A stretch of 16,394 nucleotides of DNA, taken from contig JAFAHH010000423.1 in NCBI GenBank assembly GCA_019237355.1, positions 1 to 16,394 on the forward strand. Direction: 5' to 3'. This stretch comes from Acetobacteraceae bacterium. Lineage in GTDB: Bacteria > Pseudomonadota > Alphaproteobacteria > Acetobacterales > Acetobacteraceae. The position numbers and the translations under genes are program-made. This document shows positions 1-7,376 of this stretch, piece after piece. Each line of letters begins with the position of its first letter. Within the stretch, counting starts at the first letter, position 1. Below the pieces are notes generated by a model. It searched no databases. It was not told the origin of the DNA and saw nothing but the letters and a program-made list of their open reading frames with translations.

Positions 1-1149
1 CCGCATGAAGGAATCTTGACCCAGCATGTCGGGCCGCGCCATCCCCTCCATGGCCTGGGCGATCTTCAAGGGGTCGACCGCTCCGGCCTTCCGGATCGCG
101 GCCTGGAGATACTCGAACATCGTTCGGGCTTGGCCGCCAATGAAGTCGAAATTATGAGTCGCACGCCACTGGGCCACCCATTCCTTGAACGCCGGATCCC
201 CCTGCTCGGCGGCCAGATTCTCGTTGAACGGCATCAACGAGAATACCCGGCCCTCACCGGCTGATCCTATTGCGGTGGGGCCGCCGCCGAGATGTGCGTA
301 AAGCGTGTAGTATTTTACATCGAGGCCGGCATCCATGCCGGCCTTGATCAACAGGGTCATATCCGGCCCCCAATTGCCGGTAATCAGGGCCTGTGCGCCG
401 GAAGCCTTGATCTTGCTGATATAGGGCGAAAAGTCCTTGACCCTGCCGAGCGGGATCAGCTCGTTGCCCGCGATCGCGATATCGGGCCGAAACTTAGCAA
501 GGAAGCCCTCGACCCCCCGCTGCAGCGACTGGCCGAACAGGTAATCCTGGTTCAGCAAATACACCTTCTTCACCTCAGGCGGAATGGCGCGCACCAGCAT
601 CATCGCCTTTTGATCGGCGTTTGCTTCGAACCGAAAATGCCAGAAGCTGCACTTTTCGTTGGTGAGTTCCGTCGCCACGCTGCCGGCGTTCAGATAAAGG
701 ATGCGGTTATCGGGATTGCGTGCGTTATGCTTCTCGACGCCCTCGATCAGCGCGGCAGCGATATTCGAGCCGCTTACCTGCAATACCACAGGAATGCTCT
801 GGTCGGTCATGGACTTCAGCGCCATAAGCGCTTCAGAGGGCTGCGACTTGTTGTCGAAGGTGACCAGCGCGAATTTTTTGCCGAGAGCGCCACCCTTCGC
901 ATTGATGTAATCGATATTATACTGAAGTTGCGCGCGGTTCTGCTGGCCGACTTGGCTGAATGGCCCGGACATCGGATCGGTGTAGCCGATCCTAATCGTC
1001 TCCTCGGCAGGGGCCGAAAAGGCCGCACTAGACAAGGCCAGTGCTAAACCGATGATGCACGGGACCGCGCCGAGAAACGCCAAAGCCCTTTGACCGATCC
1101 GCACCGATTGCTTGCCGGACCGCTGATCGCCGGGGGTATGCCGCTGCAT
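1..1149 (-). CDS. ABC transporter substrate-binding protein, branched-chain amino acid/amide type, copy 1 (3' end outside window)
   Basis: An open frame of 383 codons runs from ATG at 1149 to the left edge without a stop. The start follows a strong ribosome site (GGGAGGGTCA). Residues about 21-46 form a signal peptide ending near AFSA, and the mature protein opens with ETIRIGYTDPMSGPF, typical of the Peripla_BP_6 (LivJ/UrtA-like) family. Such proteins bind a small ligand in the periplasm and deliver it to an ABC permease; the ligand cannot be read from sequence. It is closely similar along its length to the gene at 1392-2770, and by that comparison about 55 C-terminal residues lie outside the window. 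The 242 bp upstream contain a TTGACA box (1279-1284), but I see no convincing -10 box. Permease and ATPase genes, if present, would lie to the left. Confidence 0.9.
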   Translation of the reverse strand, partial: MQRHTPGDQRSGKQSVRIGQRALAFLGAVPCIIGLALALSSAAFSAPAEETIRIGYTDPMSGPFSQVGQQNRAQLQYNIDYINAKGGALGKKFALVTFDNKSQPSEALMALKSMTDQSIPVVLQVSGSNIAAALIEGVEKHNARNPDNRILYLNAGSVATELTNEKCSFWHFRFEANADQKAMMLVRAIPPEVKKVYLLNQDYLFGQSLQRGVEGFLAKFRPDIAIAGNELIPLGRVKDFSPYISKIKASGAQALITGNWGPDMTLLIKAGMDAGLDVKYYTLYAHLGGGPTAIGSAGEGRVFSLMPFNENLAAEQGDPAFKEWVAQWRATHNFDFIGGQARTMFEYLQAAIRKAGAVDPLKIAQAMEGMARPDMLGQDSFMR

Positions 1150-1391
1150 TGACCCTCCCAAGAGGTTTGTGTTCGGACCACACGTATTGAGAGCCGGTAA
1201 CGCGGCGGCCCAAAGCAGGACGCCCCGGGCCGGATGCTCTTGTGCAACGAGTAGATTTGGCGCCCCGTCCCGCCTGAGTGTCAAGCACAAATAGTGCACC
1301 ACCAGCACGAACAGCCCAGCTAGAGCTATAGCTGAAACTGCCGACCAGTCGGTCGCGAGCTGCCCCCCAAACGAGTGGTAGCTTCTGCCCC

Positions 1392-2770
1392 CTACACCCC
1401 CGGCCGCTTCATTTTGCAGGTGGTCGGGAGTGCCAGATCGTTGGCCGCATAGGTTTGTATCACTTTCCAGCCGAGCCCGGTCTTTTCGGCGTCGTATTTC
1501 ACATCCTTCGTAAATACGGCCACATAGTACGGGAACATCAACTGGTGGTCGTCGGCTCGCATATATGTTTCGTGCCCGAGCATATCGGGCAACGCCATGC
1601 CCTCCATCGCCTGAGCGATTTTCAGTGGGTCGACTGCTCCGGCCTTCTGGATCGCGGCCTGGAGATACTCGAACATGTTCGAGTATCCGCCCCAATAGAA
1701 ATCGAAATTGTGGGTTGCGCGGAACTGGGCCACCCATTCCTTCACCGCCGGATCGCCCTGCTCGGCGGCGAGATTCTCGCTAAATCCGATCAACGAAAAC
1801 ACCCGGCCGTCGCCGCGGGGCCCTATCGCGGTCGGGCCGCCCCCGAGATGTGCGGCCATCGTGTAGTATTTCACCTCAAGCCCGGCATCCATGCCCGCCT
1901 TGATCAACAAATTCAGATCCGGACCCCAATTGCCAGTAATCAAAGCCTGAGCGCCGGAAGCCTTGATCTTGGTAGTATAAGGCGAAAAGTCCTTCACTTT
2001 GCCGAGTGGGATTAGCTCGTTGCCGACGATTTCGATATCGCGCCGAAACTTAGCGAGGAAATGCTCGACCCCGCGCTTGACCGATTGGCCATACAGGTAA
2101 TCCTGGTTCAGCAAATACACCCTCTTCACCTCAGGCGGCAGCGCGCGCACCAGCATCATGGCCTTTTGATCGGCGTTGGCTTCGAACCGAAAATGCCAGA
2201 AGCTGCAGTTTTCGTTCGTAAGTTCCGTCGCCACGGCGCCAAAGTTCAGGTAAAGGATGCGGTTATCGGGATTGCGTGCGTTGTGCTTTTCGATCCCATC
2301 TATAAGCGCAGCAGCGACATTCGAGCCGGAGCCCTGCATCACCACCGGCATGTTTTGGTCGGCCATCGACTCCAGCGCTATCAGCGCCTCAGAGGGTTGC
2401 GACTTGTTATCGAATGTTACCAAAACGAATTTTTTGCCGAGAGCGCCGCCCTTCGCGTTAATATATCGATTTCATACTGAAACTGCGCCAGGTTCTGCTG
2501 CCCAACTTGGCCGAATGGCCCGGACATCGGATCGGTGTAGCCGAGCCTGATCGTGTCCTCGGCGGAGGCGGTGAGCGTTGTAGCAAAAAACGCCAATGCC
2601 AGGACGGCCGCGAATAGAACCGGGCGCAGAAACATGAGACAACGAGAATACCCGCCCTCGAACATCCCTTCCTGCATCCGCCCCAATCTCAGGTATTGCG
2701 AGGGATGAGCCCTGATTTTTTGGGTGGGCGGGAGCGCTCCGGTGGATCGAATACATGTGGACGGTCGCAT
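1392..2770 (-). pseudogene. ABC substrate-binding protein copy 2, frameshifted paralogue of the gene at 1-1149
   Basis: The N-terminal part (signal peptide, then AEDTIRLGYTDPMSGPFGQVGQQN) and the remaining about 340 residues (from VTFDNKSQPSEA to the stop at 1392) are in different frames. Compared with copy 1, one base is missing near 2465: copy 1 reads IDYINAKGGALGKKF, while here the frame turns into ILTRRAALSAKN and stops. Restoring one base gives a complete protein of usual family length (about 414 residues from ATG 2635, or 459 from ATG 2770). ATG 2770 has the same strong ribosome site as copy 1 (GGAGGGTCAA), but ATG 2635 begins directly at the hydrophobic leader (MFLRPVLFAAVLALAFF). An internal ATG at 2423 could only start a leaderless, N-truncated form. 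The deletion could be real decay or a sequence error. Confidence 0.85.
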
Positions 2771-2892
2771 TTGACCCTCCTCCCCGACAATGTCGATTTC
2801 CGAATGGCGGCGCTCTTTCGGCGCCGTAAACAGCATGCCGGCAAGGCGTGGAGGTCTTAGCCCCAGGCCAACTATTCCTCATGCAACGTACT

Positions 2893-2921
2893 ATTAAATG
2901 TCCGCTGCTGCCCAACGTCAA
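2893..2921 (-). promoter_or_regulatory. sigma70-type promoter for substrate-binding protein copy 2
   Basis: Read on the minus strand, TTGACG (2921-2916) is followed after exactly 17 bp by TTTAAT (2898-2893). It lies 123 bp upstream of ATG 2770 and faces that gene. It is close to the sigma70 consensus; no experimental support is available here. Confidence 0.5.
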
Positions 2922-2962
2922 GCAAAATTATCCTCGCCGCAGGGATAGCCCGCGCCACAGCT

Positions 2963-3018
2963 AATTAAGCGGTCACTGAGGATAGATCGGGATTGATTAC
3001 ACCGCTAACCGCTTAATT
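2963..3018. repeat. 11-bp perfect inverted repeat with 34-bp spacer, 3' of the anti-sigma gene
   Basis: The arm AATTAAGCGGT at 2963-2973 is exactly complementary to ACCGCTTAATT at 3008-3018. It starts 38 bp after the anti-sigma stop codon and lies upstream of the copy 2 promoter. There is no U-run, so an intrinsic terminator is not supported. It could be a binding site or a long-loop mRNA hairpin. Confidence 0.45.
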
Positions 3019-3055
3019 TTGGCCGTCGCCAGGAGCCTCGAATCCTTCCGTAAGC

Positions 3056-3838
3056 CTAGCCGGCTTGCCAAAGCCGGACGAATTCCCCCAGCTCCTGGGC
3101 GTTGAGATCCGAAACCGCCCAGAACACCATGCCGCCTTGGCTCCAGTGAATGAAATTGTAGCCACGCCGGTGGCCATCCGCTGGGCGGAGCCCGATGCTG
3201 CCCTGGTCGGGCCAAATGAAGAGATCGATTAGGTGCTGGCGCCGCTGATAGACCAGGGCGGCAACAGGCCGCCCAGCGAGGTAATCAAGCCTCGCGCCTG
3301 CGAGCGCGAAGCCCTGGCTCTTTAGATCCTTAACTGGGGGCGTGAAGTCCAGGCGGCCGCCGAACCAGGGCTTCACCGTGTGCTGATCGCTCGAAGCCAC
3401 ATCCATGATATGGCCCGGCTGCAGCGCGCGGATGTGATCCGCAACCACGGCGCCTGGGAAATCCCCGGCGCGCGGTATCACGAGCAGCCAGGCAAGGCAG
3501 GCAGCCAGCGCGAACCCGCCGCCGAAATAGCCGAACTCGGCCAGCCGCGGGCGGCGCAGGTGATCAACCCACGATCGCCGGGCTCCACGCTGTGCTTCCG
3601 GCTGGGCCTCTGACGCAATGCGCGCCCGCACGGCCGCATGGAGCGTGTGTGGGGCAGCATAGTAGGGCAGCTCTTCGCGAAGCCGGGCGGAAAGCGCCAG
3701 CATCTCGGATTGTAAGGATGCGCATGCGGCGCAGTGCTCGAGGTGCTCGGCAACACGAGCGGCCTCGGCCGGGTCTAGCTCTCCGTCCAGATCAGCCTGG
3801 ATCAGGAGGTGCATCTCCTGGCAGCGGTCATCGTTCAT
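3056..3838 (-). CDS. zinc-finger (ZAS-type) membrane anti-sigma factor
   Basis: This 260-residue protein probably holds the neighbouring ECF sigma factor inactive at the inner membrane until an envelope signal arrives. Residues 1-60 form an anti-sigma domain with the zinc signature H32-x3-C36-x2-C39 (HLEHCAAC). One transmembrane helix follows at about 104-122 (FGGGFALAACLAWLLV). Residues 125-260 would be periplasmic and act as the sensor. Its ATG (3838-3836) overlaps the sigma stop codon in an ATGA arrangement, which implies translational coupling and near-stoichiometric synthesis. An upstream in-frame start at 3889 is possible but would overlap the sigma gene by over 50 bp, so I rejected it. 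Confidence 0.9.
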   Translation of the reverse strand: MNDDRCQEMHLLIQADLDGELDPAEAARVAEHLEHCAACASLQSEMLALSARLREELPYYAAPHTLHAAVRARIASEAQPEAQRGARRSWVDHLRRPRLAEFGYFGGGFALAACLAWLLVIPRAGDFPGAVVADHIRALQPGHIMDVASSDQHTVKPWFGGRLDFTPPVKDLKSQGFALAGARLDYLAGRPVAALVYQRRQHLIDLFIWPDQGSIGLRPADGHRRGYNFIHWSQGGMVFWAVSDLNAQELGEFVRLWQAG

Positions 3839-4410
3839 GAGTGCATCCCCTCGGCTGACCGGCCAAGGAGCGCCTGCCGCGCCCGCCAAAGGCGCGACAT
3901 AATGGTGCCGATCGGCACCCCCATCACTTCCGCCATCTCCTTATAGGAAAGCCCTTCCAACTCGCGTAGAACAAGGCATTCCCGCAATTCGGCAGGTAAC
4001 GCCCGCAACGCGCGGTCTAAAAGCTGAACACCTTCGCTGTGCAACAACGCTGCCTCTGGATCGTCGTCGGGGGCGGGAACGGACAGTGCTTGCGGGCCCT
4101 CTTCACCAGACCCGCCCTCATTGAAACTGGTTTCCGGATTGCCGCTCCGGGAGGCGAGGAAATCGTAAGCGACATTGCGGACAATCCGCATGAACCAGGC
4201 CCGGACATTCCCGCCGTGATAAGAGGGAAAGTAGCGAAGGGCACGGAGCGCAGCCTCCTGAGTCACATCCTCGGCCAAGGTCGAGTCTTTCACCAGCCAG
4301 CGCGCCAAATTATGGGCGGAGTTCAGATGCGGAAGCACAAGCTGCTCAAACGATAGAGGATCGGCCCGCGTCACCACTCTCCTCATTCCGGGGCTCGATT
4401 CCTCGGCCAC
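3835..4410 (-). CDS. ECF (group IV) RNA polymerase sigma factor
   Basis: This protein of up to 191 residues carries the two ECF domains. Sigma region 2 lies at about 20-90, with the LAEDVTQEAALRALRYF helix and a WFMRIVRNVAYDFL stretch. Sigma region 4 lies at about 127-182, with LRELEGLSYKEMAEVMGVPIG and the recognition helix GTIMSRLWRARQALL. It directs RNA polymerase to a dedicated promoter set. GTG at 4410 opens the frame, but ATG at 4386 is an equally plausible start, with GAGGAA about 12 nt upstream. It begins 33 bp after the cupredoxin stop and overlaps the anti-sigma start, so it belongs to the same operon. The promoter at 5747-5775 is its likely own target. Confidence 0.93.
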   Translation of the reverse strand: MAEESSPGMRRVVTRADPLSFEQLVLPHLNSAHNLARWLVKDSTLAEDVTQEAALRALRYFPSYHGGNVRAWFMRIVRNVAYDFLASRSGNPETSFNEGGSGEEGPQALSVPAPDDDPEAALLHSEGVQLLDRALRALPAELRECLVLRELEGLSYKEMAEVMGVPIGTIMSRLWRARQALLGRSAEGMHS

Positions 4411-4443
4411 TGCGGACGAGGAATGCGGCCCCCTATACCCGGA

Positions 4444-4773
4444 TCACTCCACCACTACTGTACCCTGCATCCGCGGATGAATGGAACAGAAATAAGAATA
4501 GGTTCCGGGACTGCTGAACACGAAACTGAAGCTATCCCCTGTGTCCAGGGGTTCTGATTTCAGTACTCGCCGATCACCATTCTCCACCACCGTGTGCGGA
4601 ATATCGTCCCGATTGATCCAGACCACGCGTGTTCCGGCCGGCACGGTTACCTTCGAGGGGGAGAAGGTGAAATTATCGATTGTCACTTGCGCATCGTTGG
4701 CAGACAGAGTCGGGGTGCTGGCGCCGAGTAGGACCATACTGCTCGCCAGGGCAGCAAGACGGAGCGGAAGCAT
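4444..4773 (-). CDS. small periplasmic cupredoxin (amicyanin/plastocyanin-like)
   Basis: A 109-residue protein with a signal peptide (about 1-25, ending PTLSA) followed by one blue-copper domain. The type 1 copper ligands are visible as H60 (DIPHTV) and the loop C96-x2-H99-x2-M102 (YFCSIHPRM), the short loop spacing seen in amicyanin. It should carry one electron or buffer copper in the periplasm. ATG at 4773 is chosen because AGGAGA precedes it at good distance and it gives a clean leader. It lies 28 bp downstream of the phosphoesterase and 33 bp upstream of the sigma gene, so its product is probably an output or part of the sensed pathway. The partner is unknown. Confidence 0.92.
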   Translation of the reverse strand: MLPLRLAALASSMVLLGASTPTLSANDAQVTIDNFTFSPSKVTVPAGTRVVWINRDDIPHTVVENGDRRVLKSEPLDTGDSFSFVFSSPGTYSYFCSIHPRMQGTVVVE

Positions 4774-4801
4774 TTTGAATTCTCCTGGAATTGGATGGTT
4801 G

Positions 4802-5719
4802 TTACGCGCCGAGCGGCGTGTCCACAACGGCTAGCTGCGACTGCCCCTCGATGCGCGTGACCTTCGTGATTCCTAGCATCGCGCGCAGGCGCCCGGCGGG
4901 AACATCCTTGACTGGTCCGGGAGAGGCGGCAGTGCCCGGAGCGGGCTGCGGGAAGGCCGTAGAGCGCGCTGTATGGAATGCGCAATTGCCCTCCACCTTC
5001 TGCATGATCTGGTGGATATGGCCGTTCAGCACGGTCACCGATCCGAAACGCTTGACGTATGAAAGAGCCTGCGCCCCGTCATCTGTCCCCCAACCCCATT
5101 CCTGGCTCACGGTCCAGAGCGGGACATGGGCAAAGATTACGATTGGCTGGCTGGCCGAGCGGCCTGCGAGGTCCTTCTCAAGCCATTCGAGCTGCTCCTG
5201 GCCGAGATTACCAAACCCTCCCGGCTTCAGATCCTGCACGTTATTGAGGCCAATGAAATGAACCCCGCGTTGATCGAAGCTGTACCAGCCGCGTGGCCCG
5301 CCCCGGATGAAGCGCTCGAAAAACGGCTGGCCCTCGTCCATTAGCACATCGTGCTCGCCGGGCACGTAATGCACATCAAGCCCCGCTCCCCGGATAATCT
5401 GCTCCGCCGTATCGAATTGCGCAGGCTTCGAGAGATGGCTGACATCGCCGGTATGGATCATGAGCCCTGCATCGGCTTTTTGCCGGTTCACGAGGTCGAT
5501 CGCTTCTCGCAACGTGCCCGGCGTATCCATATTGGGCGCGTTCTTGAACCCGATGTGGCTATCGCTGATTTGAATGAAGCTCAGCTCGCCTTTGGGCGCC
5601 GCAGCCTCCGCGCTTCCGCCCAGAGGCGCCGAGCGCGGCACCCCGCCGCTAATCGTCCAAAGCACCCCGGTGCCTGCCCAGGTCATGCATTTCAGCAAAC
5701 CGCGCCGTGTCTGGTCCAT
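4802..5719 (-). CDS. Tat-exported calcineurin-like metallophosphoesterase
   Basis: A 305-residue exported phosphoesterase. The N-terminus has a twin-arginine type leader (MDQTRRGLLKCMTWAG, then a hydrophobic stretch), which fits export of a folded metalloenzyme. The two-metal site is readable in order: D53-x-H55 (SDSH), GD (91-92), GEHD (121-124), H198 (FAHVPLW) and GHIH (233-236). The third block is GEHD instead of the usual GNHD. The substrate is unknown; the family hydrolyses phosphomonoesters, diesters or nucleotides. ATG 5719 has a purine-rich ribosome site (GGAGAGAG) and lies about 28 bp after the ECF-type promoter, making this the first gene of the phosphoesterase-cupredoxin-sigma-anti-sigma operon. 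Confidence 0.92.
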   Translation of the reverse strand: MDQTRRGLLKCMTWAGTGVLWTISGGVPRSAPLGGSAEAAAPKGELSFIQISDSHIGFKNAPNMDTPGTLREAIDLVNRQKADAGLMIHTGDVSHLSKPAQFDTAEQIIRGAGLDVHYVPGEHDVLMDEGQPFFERFIRGGPRGWYSFDQRGVHFIGLNNVQDLKPGGFGNLGQEQLEWLEKDLAGRSASQPIVIFAHVPLWTVSQEWGWGTDDGAQALSYVKRFGSVTVLNGHIHQIMQKVEGNCAFHTARSTAFPQPAPGTAASPGPVKDVPAGRLRAMLGITKVTRIEGQSQLAVVDTPLGA

Positions 5720-5746
5720 TTTCTCTCTCCGATGAAGGGCCGGTCC

Positions 5747-5775
5747 TTAGACCGGACTCGCCTGCCGGTTATTCC
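5747..5775 (-). promoter_or_regulatory. putative autoregulated ECF promoter of the phosphoesterase-cupredoxin-sigma operon
   Basis: On the minus strand GGAATAA (5775-5769) is separated by exactly 16 bp from GTCTAA (5752-5747). A GGAA-type -35 with a GTC-type -10 at 16-17 bp is the standard architecture of ECF promoters. Transcription would start near 5740, leaving a leader of about 20 nt before ATG 5719. Its position ahead of an operon that encodes its own ECF sigma factor supports autoregulation. The link is inferred from motif and position only. Confidence 0.6.
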
Positions 5776-6222
5776 GGAGGCCGCGGTTATGATTTCAATT
5801 GTTTCCCGCTGGATGCTGGAGCACCGATTGTGCCTGCATGCGCGGACGAACGAGGTCCGCGAATCCGCGGGGCAGCGACGCAGCCGTCTGCCGAATTCCT
5901 TCGCCCCCGTTCGGGGGCAGAATGGAGTCGGGCCGCGACGCAATGGGAGCGGAAGAAGCCGTGTCCAAGCTGGGATAGCCTTCTCCGGTGCCTCCCGGGG
6001 CAAATCCGTGGCCTGAGATCTCGCGCGGAGCCGTGGGCGCTTGGCTTCCACCGCCGCCAGATTACCCTCGGCGAGAGCAGCGTTGCTGATCATGGCTGCA
6101 AATCTGGCCGCAGCGCGTAAAGGAGACGTCTCATCACCTTCTCCGCTGAATTGCTCGCTTGACGCCGTGGGCGTCGCGGCCAATGACTGCGGAGGACGGC
6201 GCTTTTATTCAGTCCAACCCGA
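5776..6222. other. 450-bp region without a convincing gene
   Basis: Both strands have open frames of 130-160 codons here, but each runs into the promoter or the start of the phosphoesterase gene. None has a recognisable domain, a ribosome site, or a composition resembling its neighbours. I see no repeat. A small real gene cannot be excluded. Confidence 0.4.
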
Positions 6223-6411
6223 ATGAGTCCGACGATGCATCGAAACTCGGAGAAACATAAGAAGCCAGTCCGCGAGCAGCGTGAGGCCGCGGCGCTGCGC
6301 GAGAACCTGCGAAAGCGCAAGGAGCAGGAAAGGGCTCGGGCGGGCGCCGGGGTCGATCAGACCCGGCCGAGCACTACCGGCTGCTCGGTGAAACCCACGG
6401 GGTGCGGATAG
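6223..6411 (+). CDS. small basic protein with LRENLRKRKEQ motif
   Basis: A 62-residue highly charged protein. Its central part (EQREAAALRENLRKRKEQERARA) resembles small uncharacterised alphaproteobacterial proteins that carry an 'ALRENLRRRKxQ' helix. Function is unknown. The last 55 bp overlap the 3' end of the convergent methyltransferase gene, so the final 18 or so residues may not be conserved. ATG 6223 lacks a clear ribosome site; ATG 6235 is an alternative. Gene status rests on the motif, not on length. Confidence 0.5.
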   Translation: MSPTMHRNSEKHKKPVREQREAAALRENLRKRKEQERARAGAGVDQTRPSTTGCSVKPTGCG

Positions 6412-6947
6412 GGGTCGGGCAACACGGGTGGCCATTCCCACTCCCCGGGCGCAAATAACTCATGCATGCGGCTGAGATCGCAGTGAAACGGCGGCCCTCC
6501 GTCCTGGCCCGTCTGCACGAACAGCACGAACAGTTTTTCGCCCGGCCGTAGCCAGCGACGAAGCCGGGCTGCGTAGTCCGGTAACAGGCCTGGCGGCAGC
6601 GCGGACAGGCAAGTCTGGTCGTAAATCGCGTCGAATGGCTGGCCGGGTTCCCAGGTGAAGAAGTCTGCCTTGACCACCTGGGCCCAAAGATTCACACGCT
6701 CGAGGCGTGCCGTCTGGGCAGCAATAGCGCTTGGAGCGGAGTCCACGACGGTCACCTCGAACCCGGCTTCTGCGAGAGCGAGCGGCTCGGGGCTGCGCCC
6801 GGCGCCAGGGACCAGGACCCGGCCTGGCCGCAACACGCCGCGGGCGCGCCAATCCAGAAAGGCCGGATGAAGACCCGGCCGTTCCCATGGTGTCGCTCCT
6901 TCGCGGTACTTTGCTTCCCAATCCACTGGGTCGGCGGGTTCGGCCAT
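6357..6947 (-). CDS. SAM-dependent methyltransferase, thiopurine S-methyltransferase-like family
   Basis: A 196-residue cytosolic class I methyltransferase. The N-terminal block W10-x2-KYREGATPWERPGLHP is the hallmark of the TPMT-like family, followed by the SAM loop RVLVPGAGRSPE (about 43-54), the acidic strand-2 end VTVVDS (D69) and DAIYDQTCLSALPP. Members methylate sulfur, selenium, tellurium or halide acceptors; the acceptor here is unknown. The length fits the family. It stands alone, convergent with the small gene at 6223, and has no clear ribosome site. The palindromic repeats at 7002-7103 lie upstream. Confidence 0.88.
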   Translation of the reverse strand: MAEPADPVDWEAKYREGATPWERPGLHPAFLDWRARGVLRPGRVLVPGAGRSPEPLALAEAGFEVTVVDSAPSAIAAQTARLERVNLWAQVVKADFFTWEPGQPFDAIYDQTCLSALPPGLLPDYAARLRRWLRPGEKLFVLFVQTGQDGGPPFHCDLSRMHELFAPGEWEWPPVLPDPYPHPVGFTEQPVVLGRV

Positions 6948-7001
6948 AGCTGTGTGTCCGTGTCGATAGACTTGCGGCGCGTATCTTTATGATCATTGAA
7001 T

Positions 7002-7047
7002 TAGAGCGGGATGACTCCAGGTGAGGTTATCCCGCTCTAGCTTTTTT
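7002..7047. repeat. palindromic repeat unit (AGAGCGGGAT hairpin) with trailing T-run
   Basis: TAGAGCGGGAT at 7002-7012 pairs perfectly with ATCCCGCTCTA at 7029-7039, an 11-bp stem with a 16-nt loop. A run of six T follows at 7042-7047, so it could act as a terminator for plus-strand transcripts. The style matches dispersed palindromic units of alphaproteobacterial genomes; only one copy of this type is in the window. Confidence 0.6.
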
Positions 7048-7054
7048 AGTTTTC

Positions 7055-7103
7055 AGAGCGCGATTCAGGCTTTCCGACGATTCCGCCTCAGCCATCGCGC
7101 TCT
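7055..7103. repeat. palindromic repeat unit (AGAGCGCGAT hairpin), copy 1
   Basis: AGAGCGCGAT at 7055-7064 pairs perfectly with ATCGCGCTCT at 7094-7103. An inner AGGC/GCCT pairing extends the hairpin. The whole unit recurs in inverted orientation at 16346-16394 with one inserted base, which shows it is a dispersed repeat and not a chance hairpin. Confidence 0.8.
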
Positions 7104-7105
7104 AA

Positions 7106-7376
7106 ATTACGATGATATGCCTCGCTTCGCAGATGATCCCCGAGGGCCTGCATCGGCTCCGCAGCCGACGTCATGGTGCTCCTGGTAAGATGGTTGCCAT
7201 TCGCCGCGGCGTTACGCAACCAGCCGAGGCGGCCGGCGTTGGTGGTTGCATCTGCGGTGCCGTTCCCCCCACCTGCGCCGCGGACCGGTGCCGGCGGCGC
7301 GGCGTTTGGACCGCGCCGCTAGGCCCCGGATCCCCAGTTCCAAGCGAAAGGCGCCGCGCTGCAGGAGCGTCATACC
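7106..7376. other. upstream region of the PRC-barrel gene, no gene seen
   Basis: About 270 bp with short overlapping open frames lacking recognisable content. It must hold the promoter of the PRC-barrel gene, but I could not pick a convincing -35/-10 pair. Confidence 0.4.

Noticed and set aside
292..1047. Plus-strand open frame of 251 codons opposite substrate-binding protein copy 1
   Set aside because: It is antisense to a clear periplasmic binding protein and has no domain of its own. An equivalent frame appears opposite copy 2 only because the two genes are paralogous.
1455..2480. Plus-strand frames opposite substrate-binding protein copy 2
   Set aside because: Shadow frames of the real minus-strand gene; their sequence mirrors the antisense of copy 1.
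5692..6183. Minus-strand open frame of 163 codons upstream of the phosphoesterase
   Set aside because: It runs through the ECF-type promoter and overlaps the phosphoesterase start. It has no recognisable motif and an Arg-rich composition typical of spurious GC-rich frames.
7002..7103. Start of a CRISPR array
   Set aside because: Only two dissimilar palindromes without regular spacing or repeat identity, and no cas genes.
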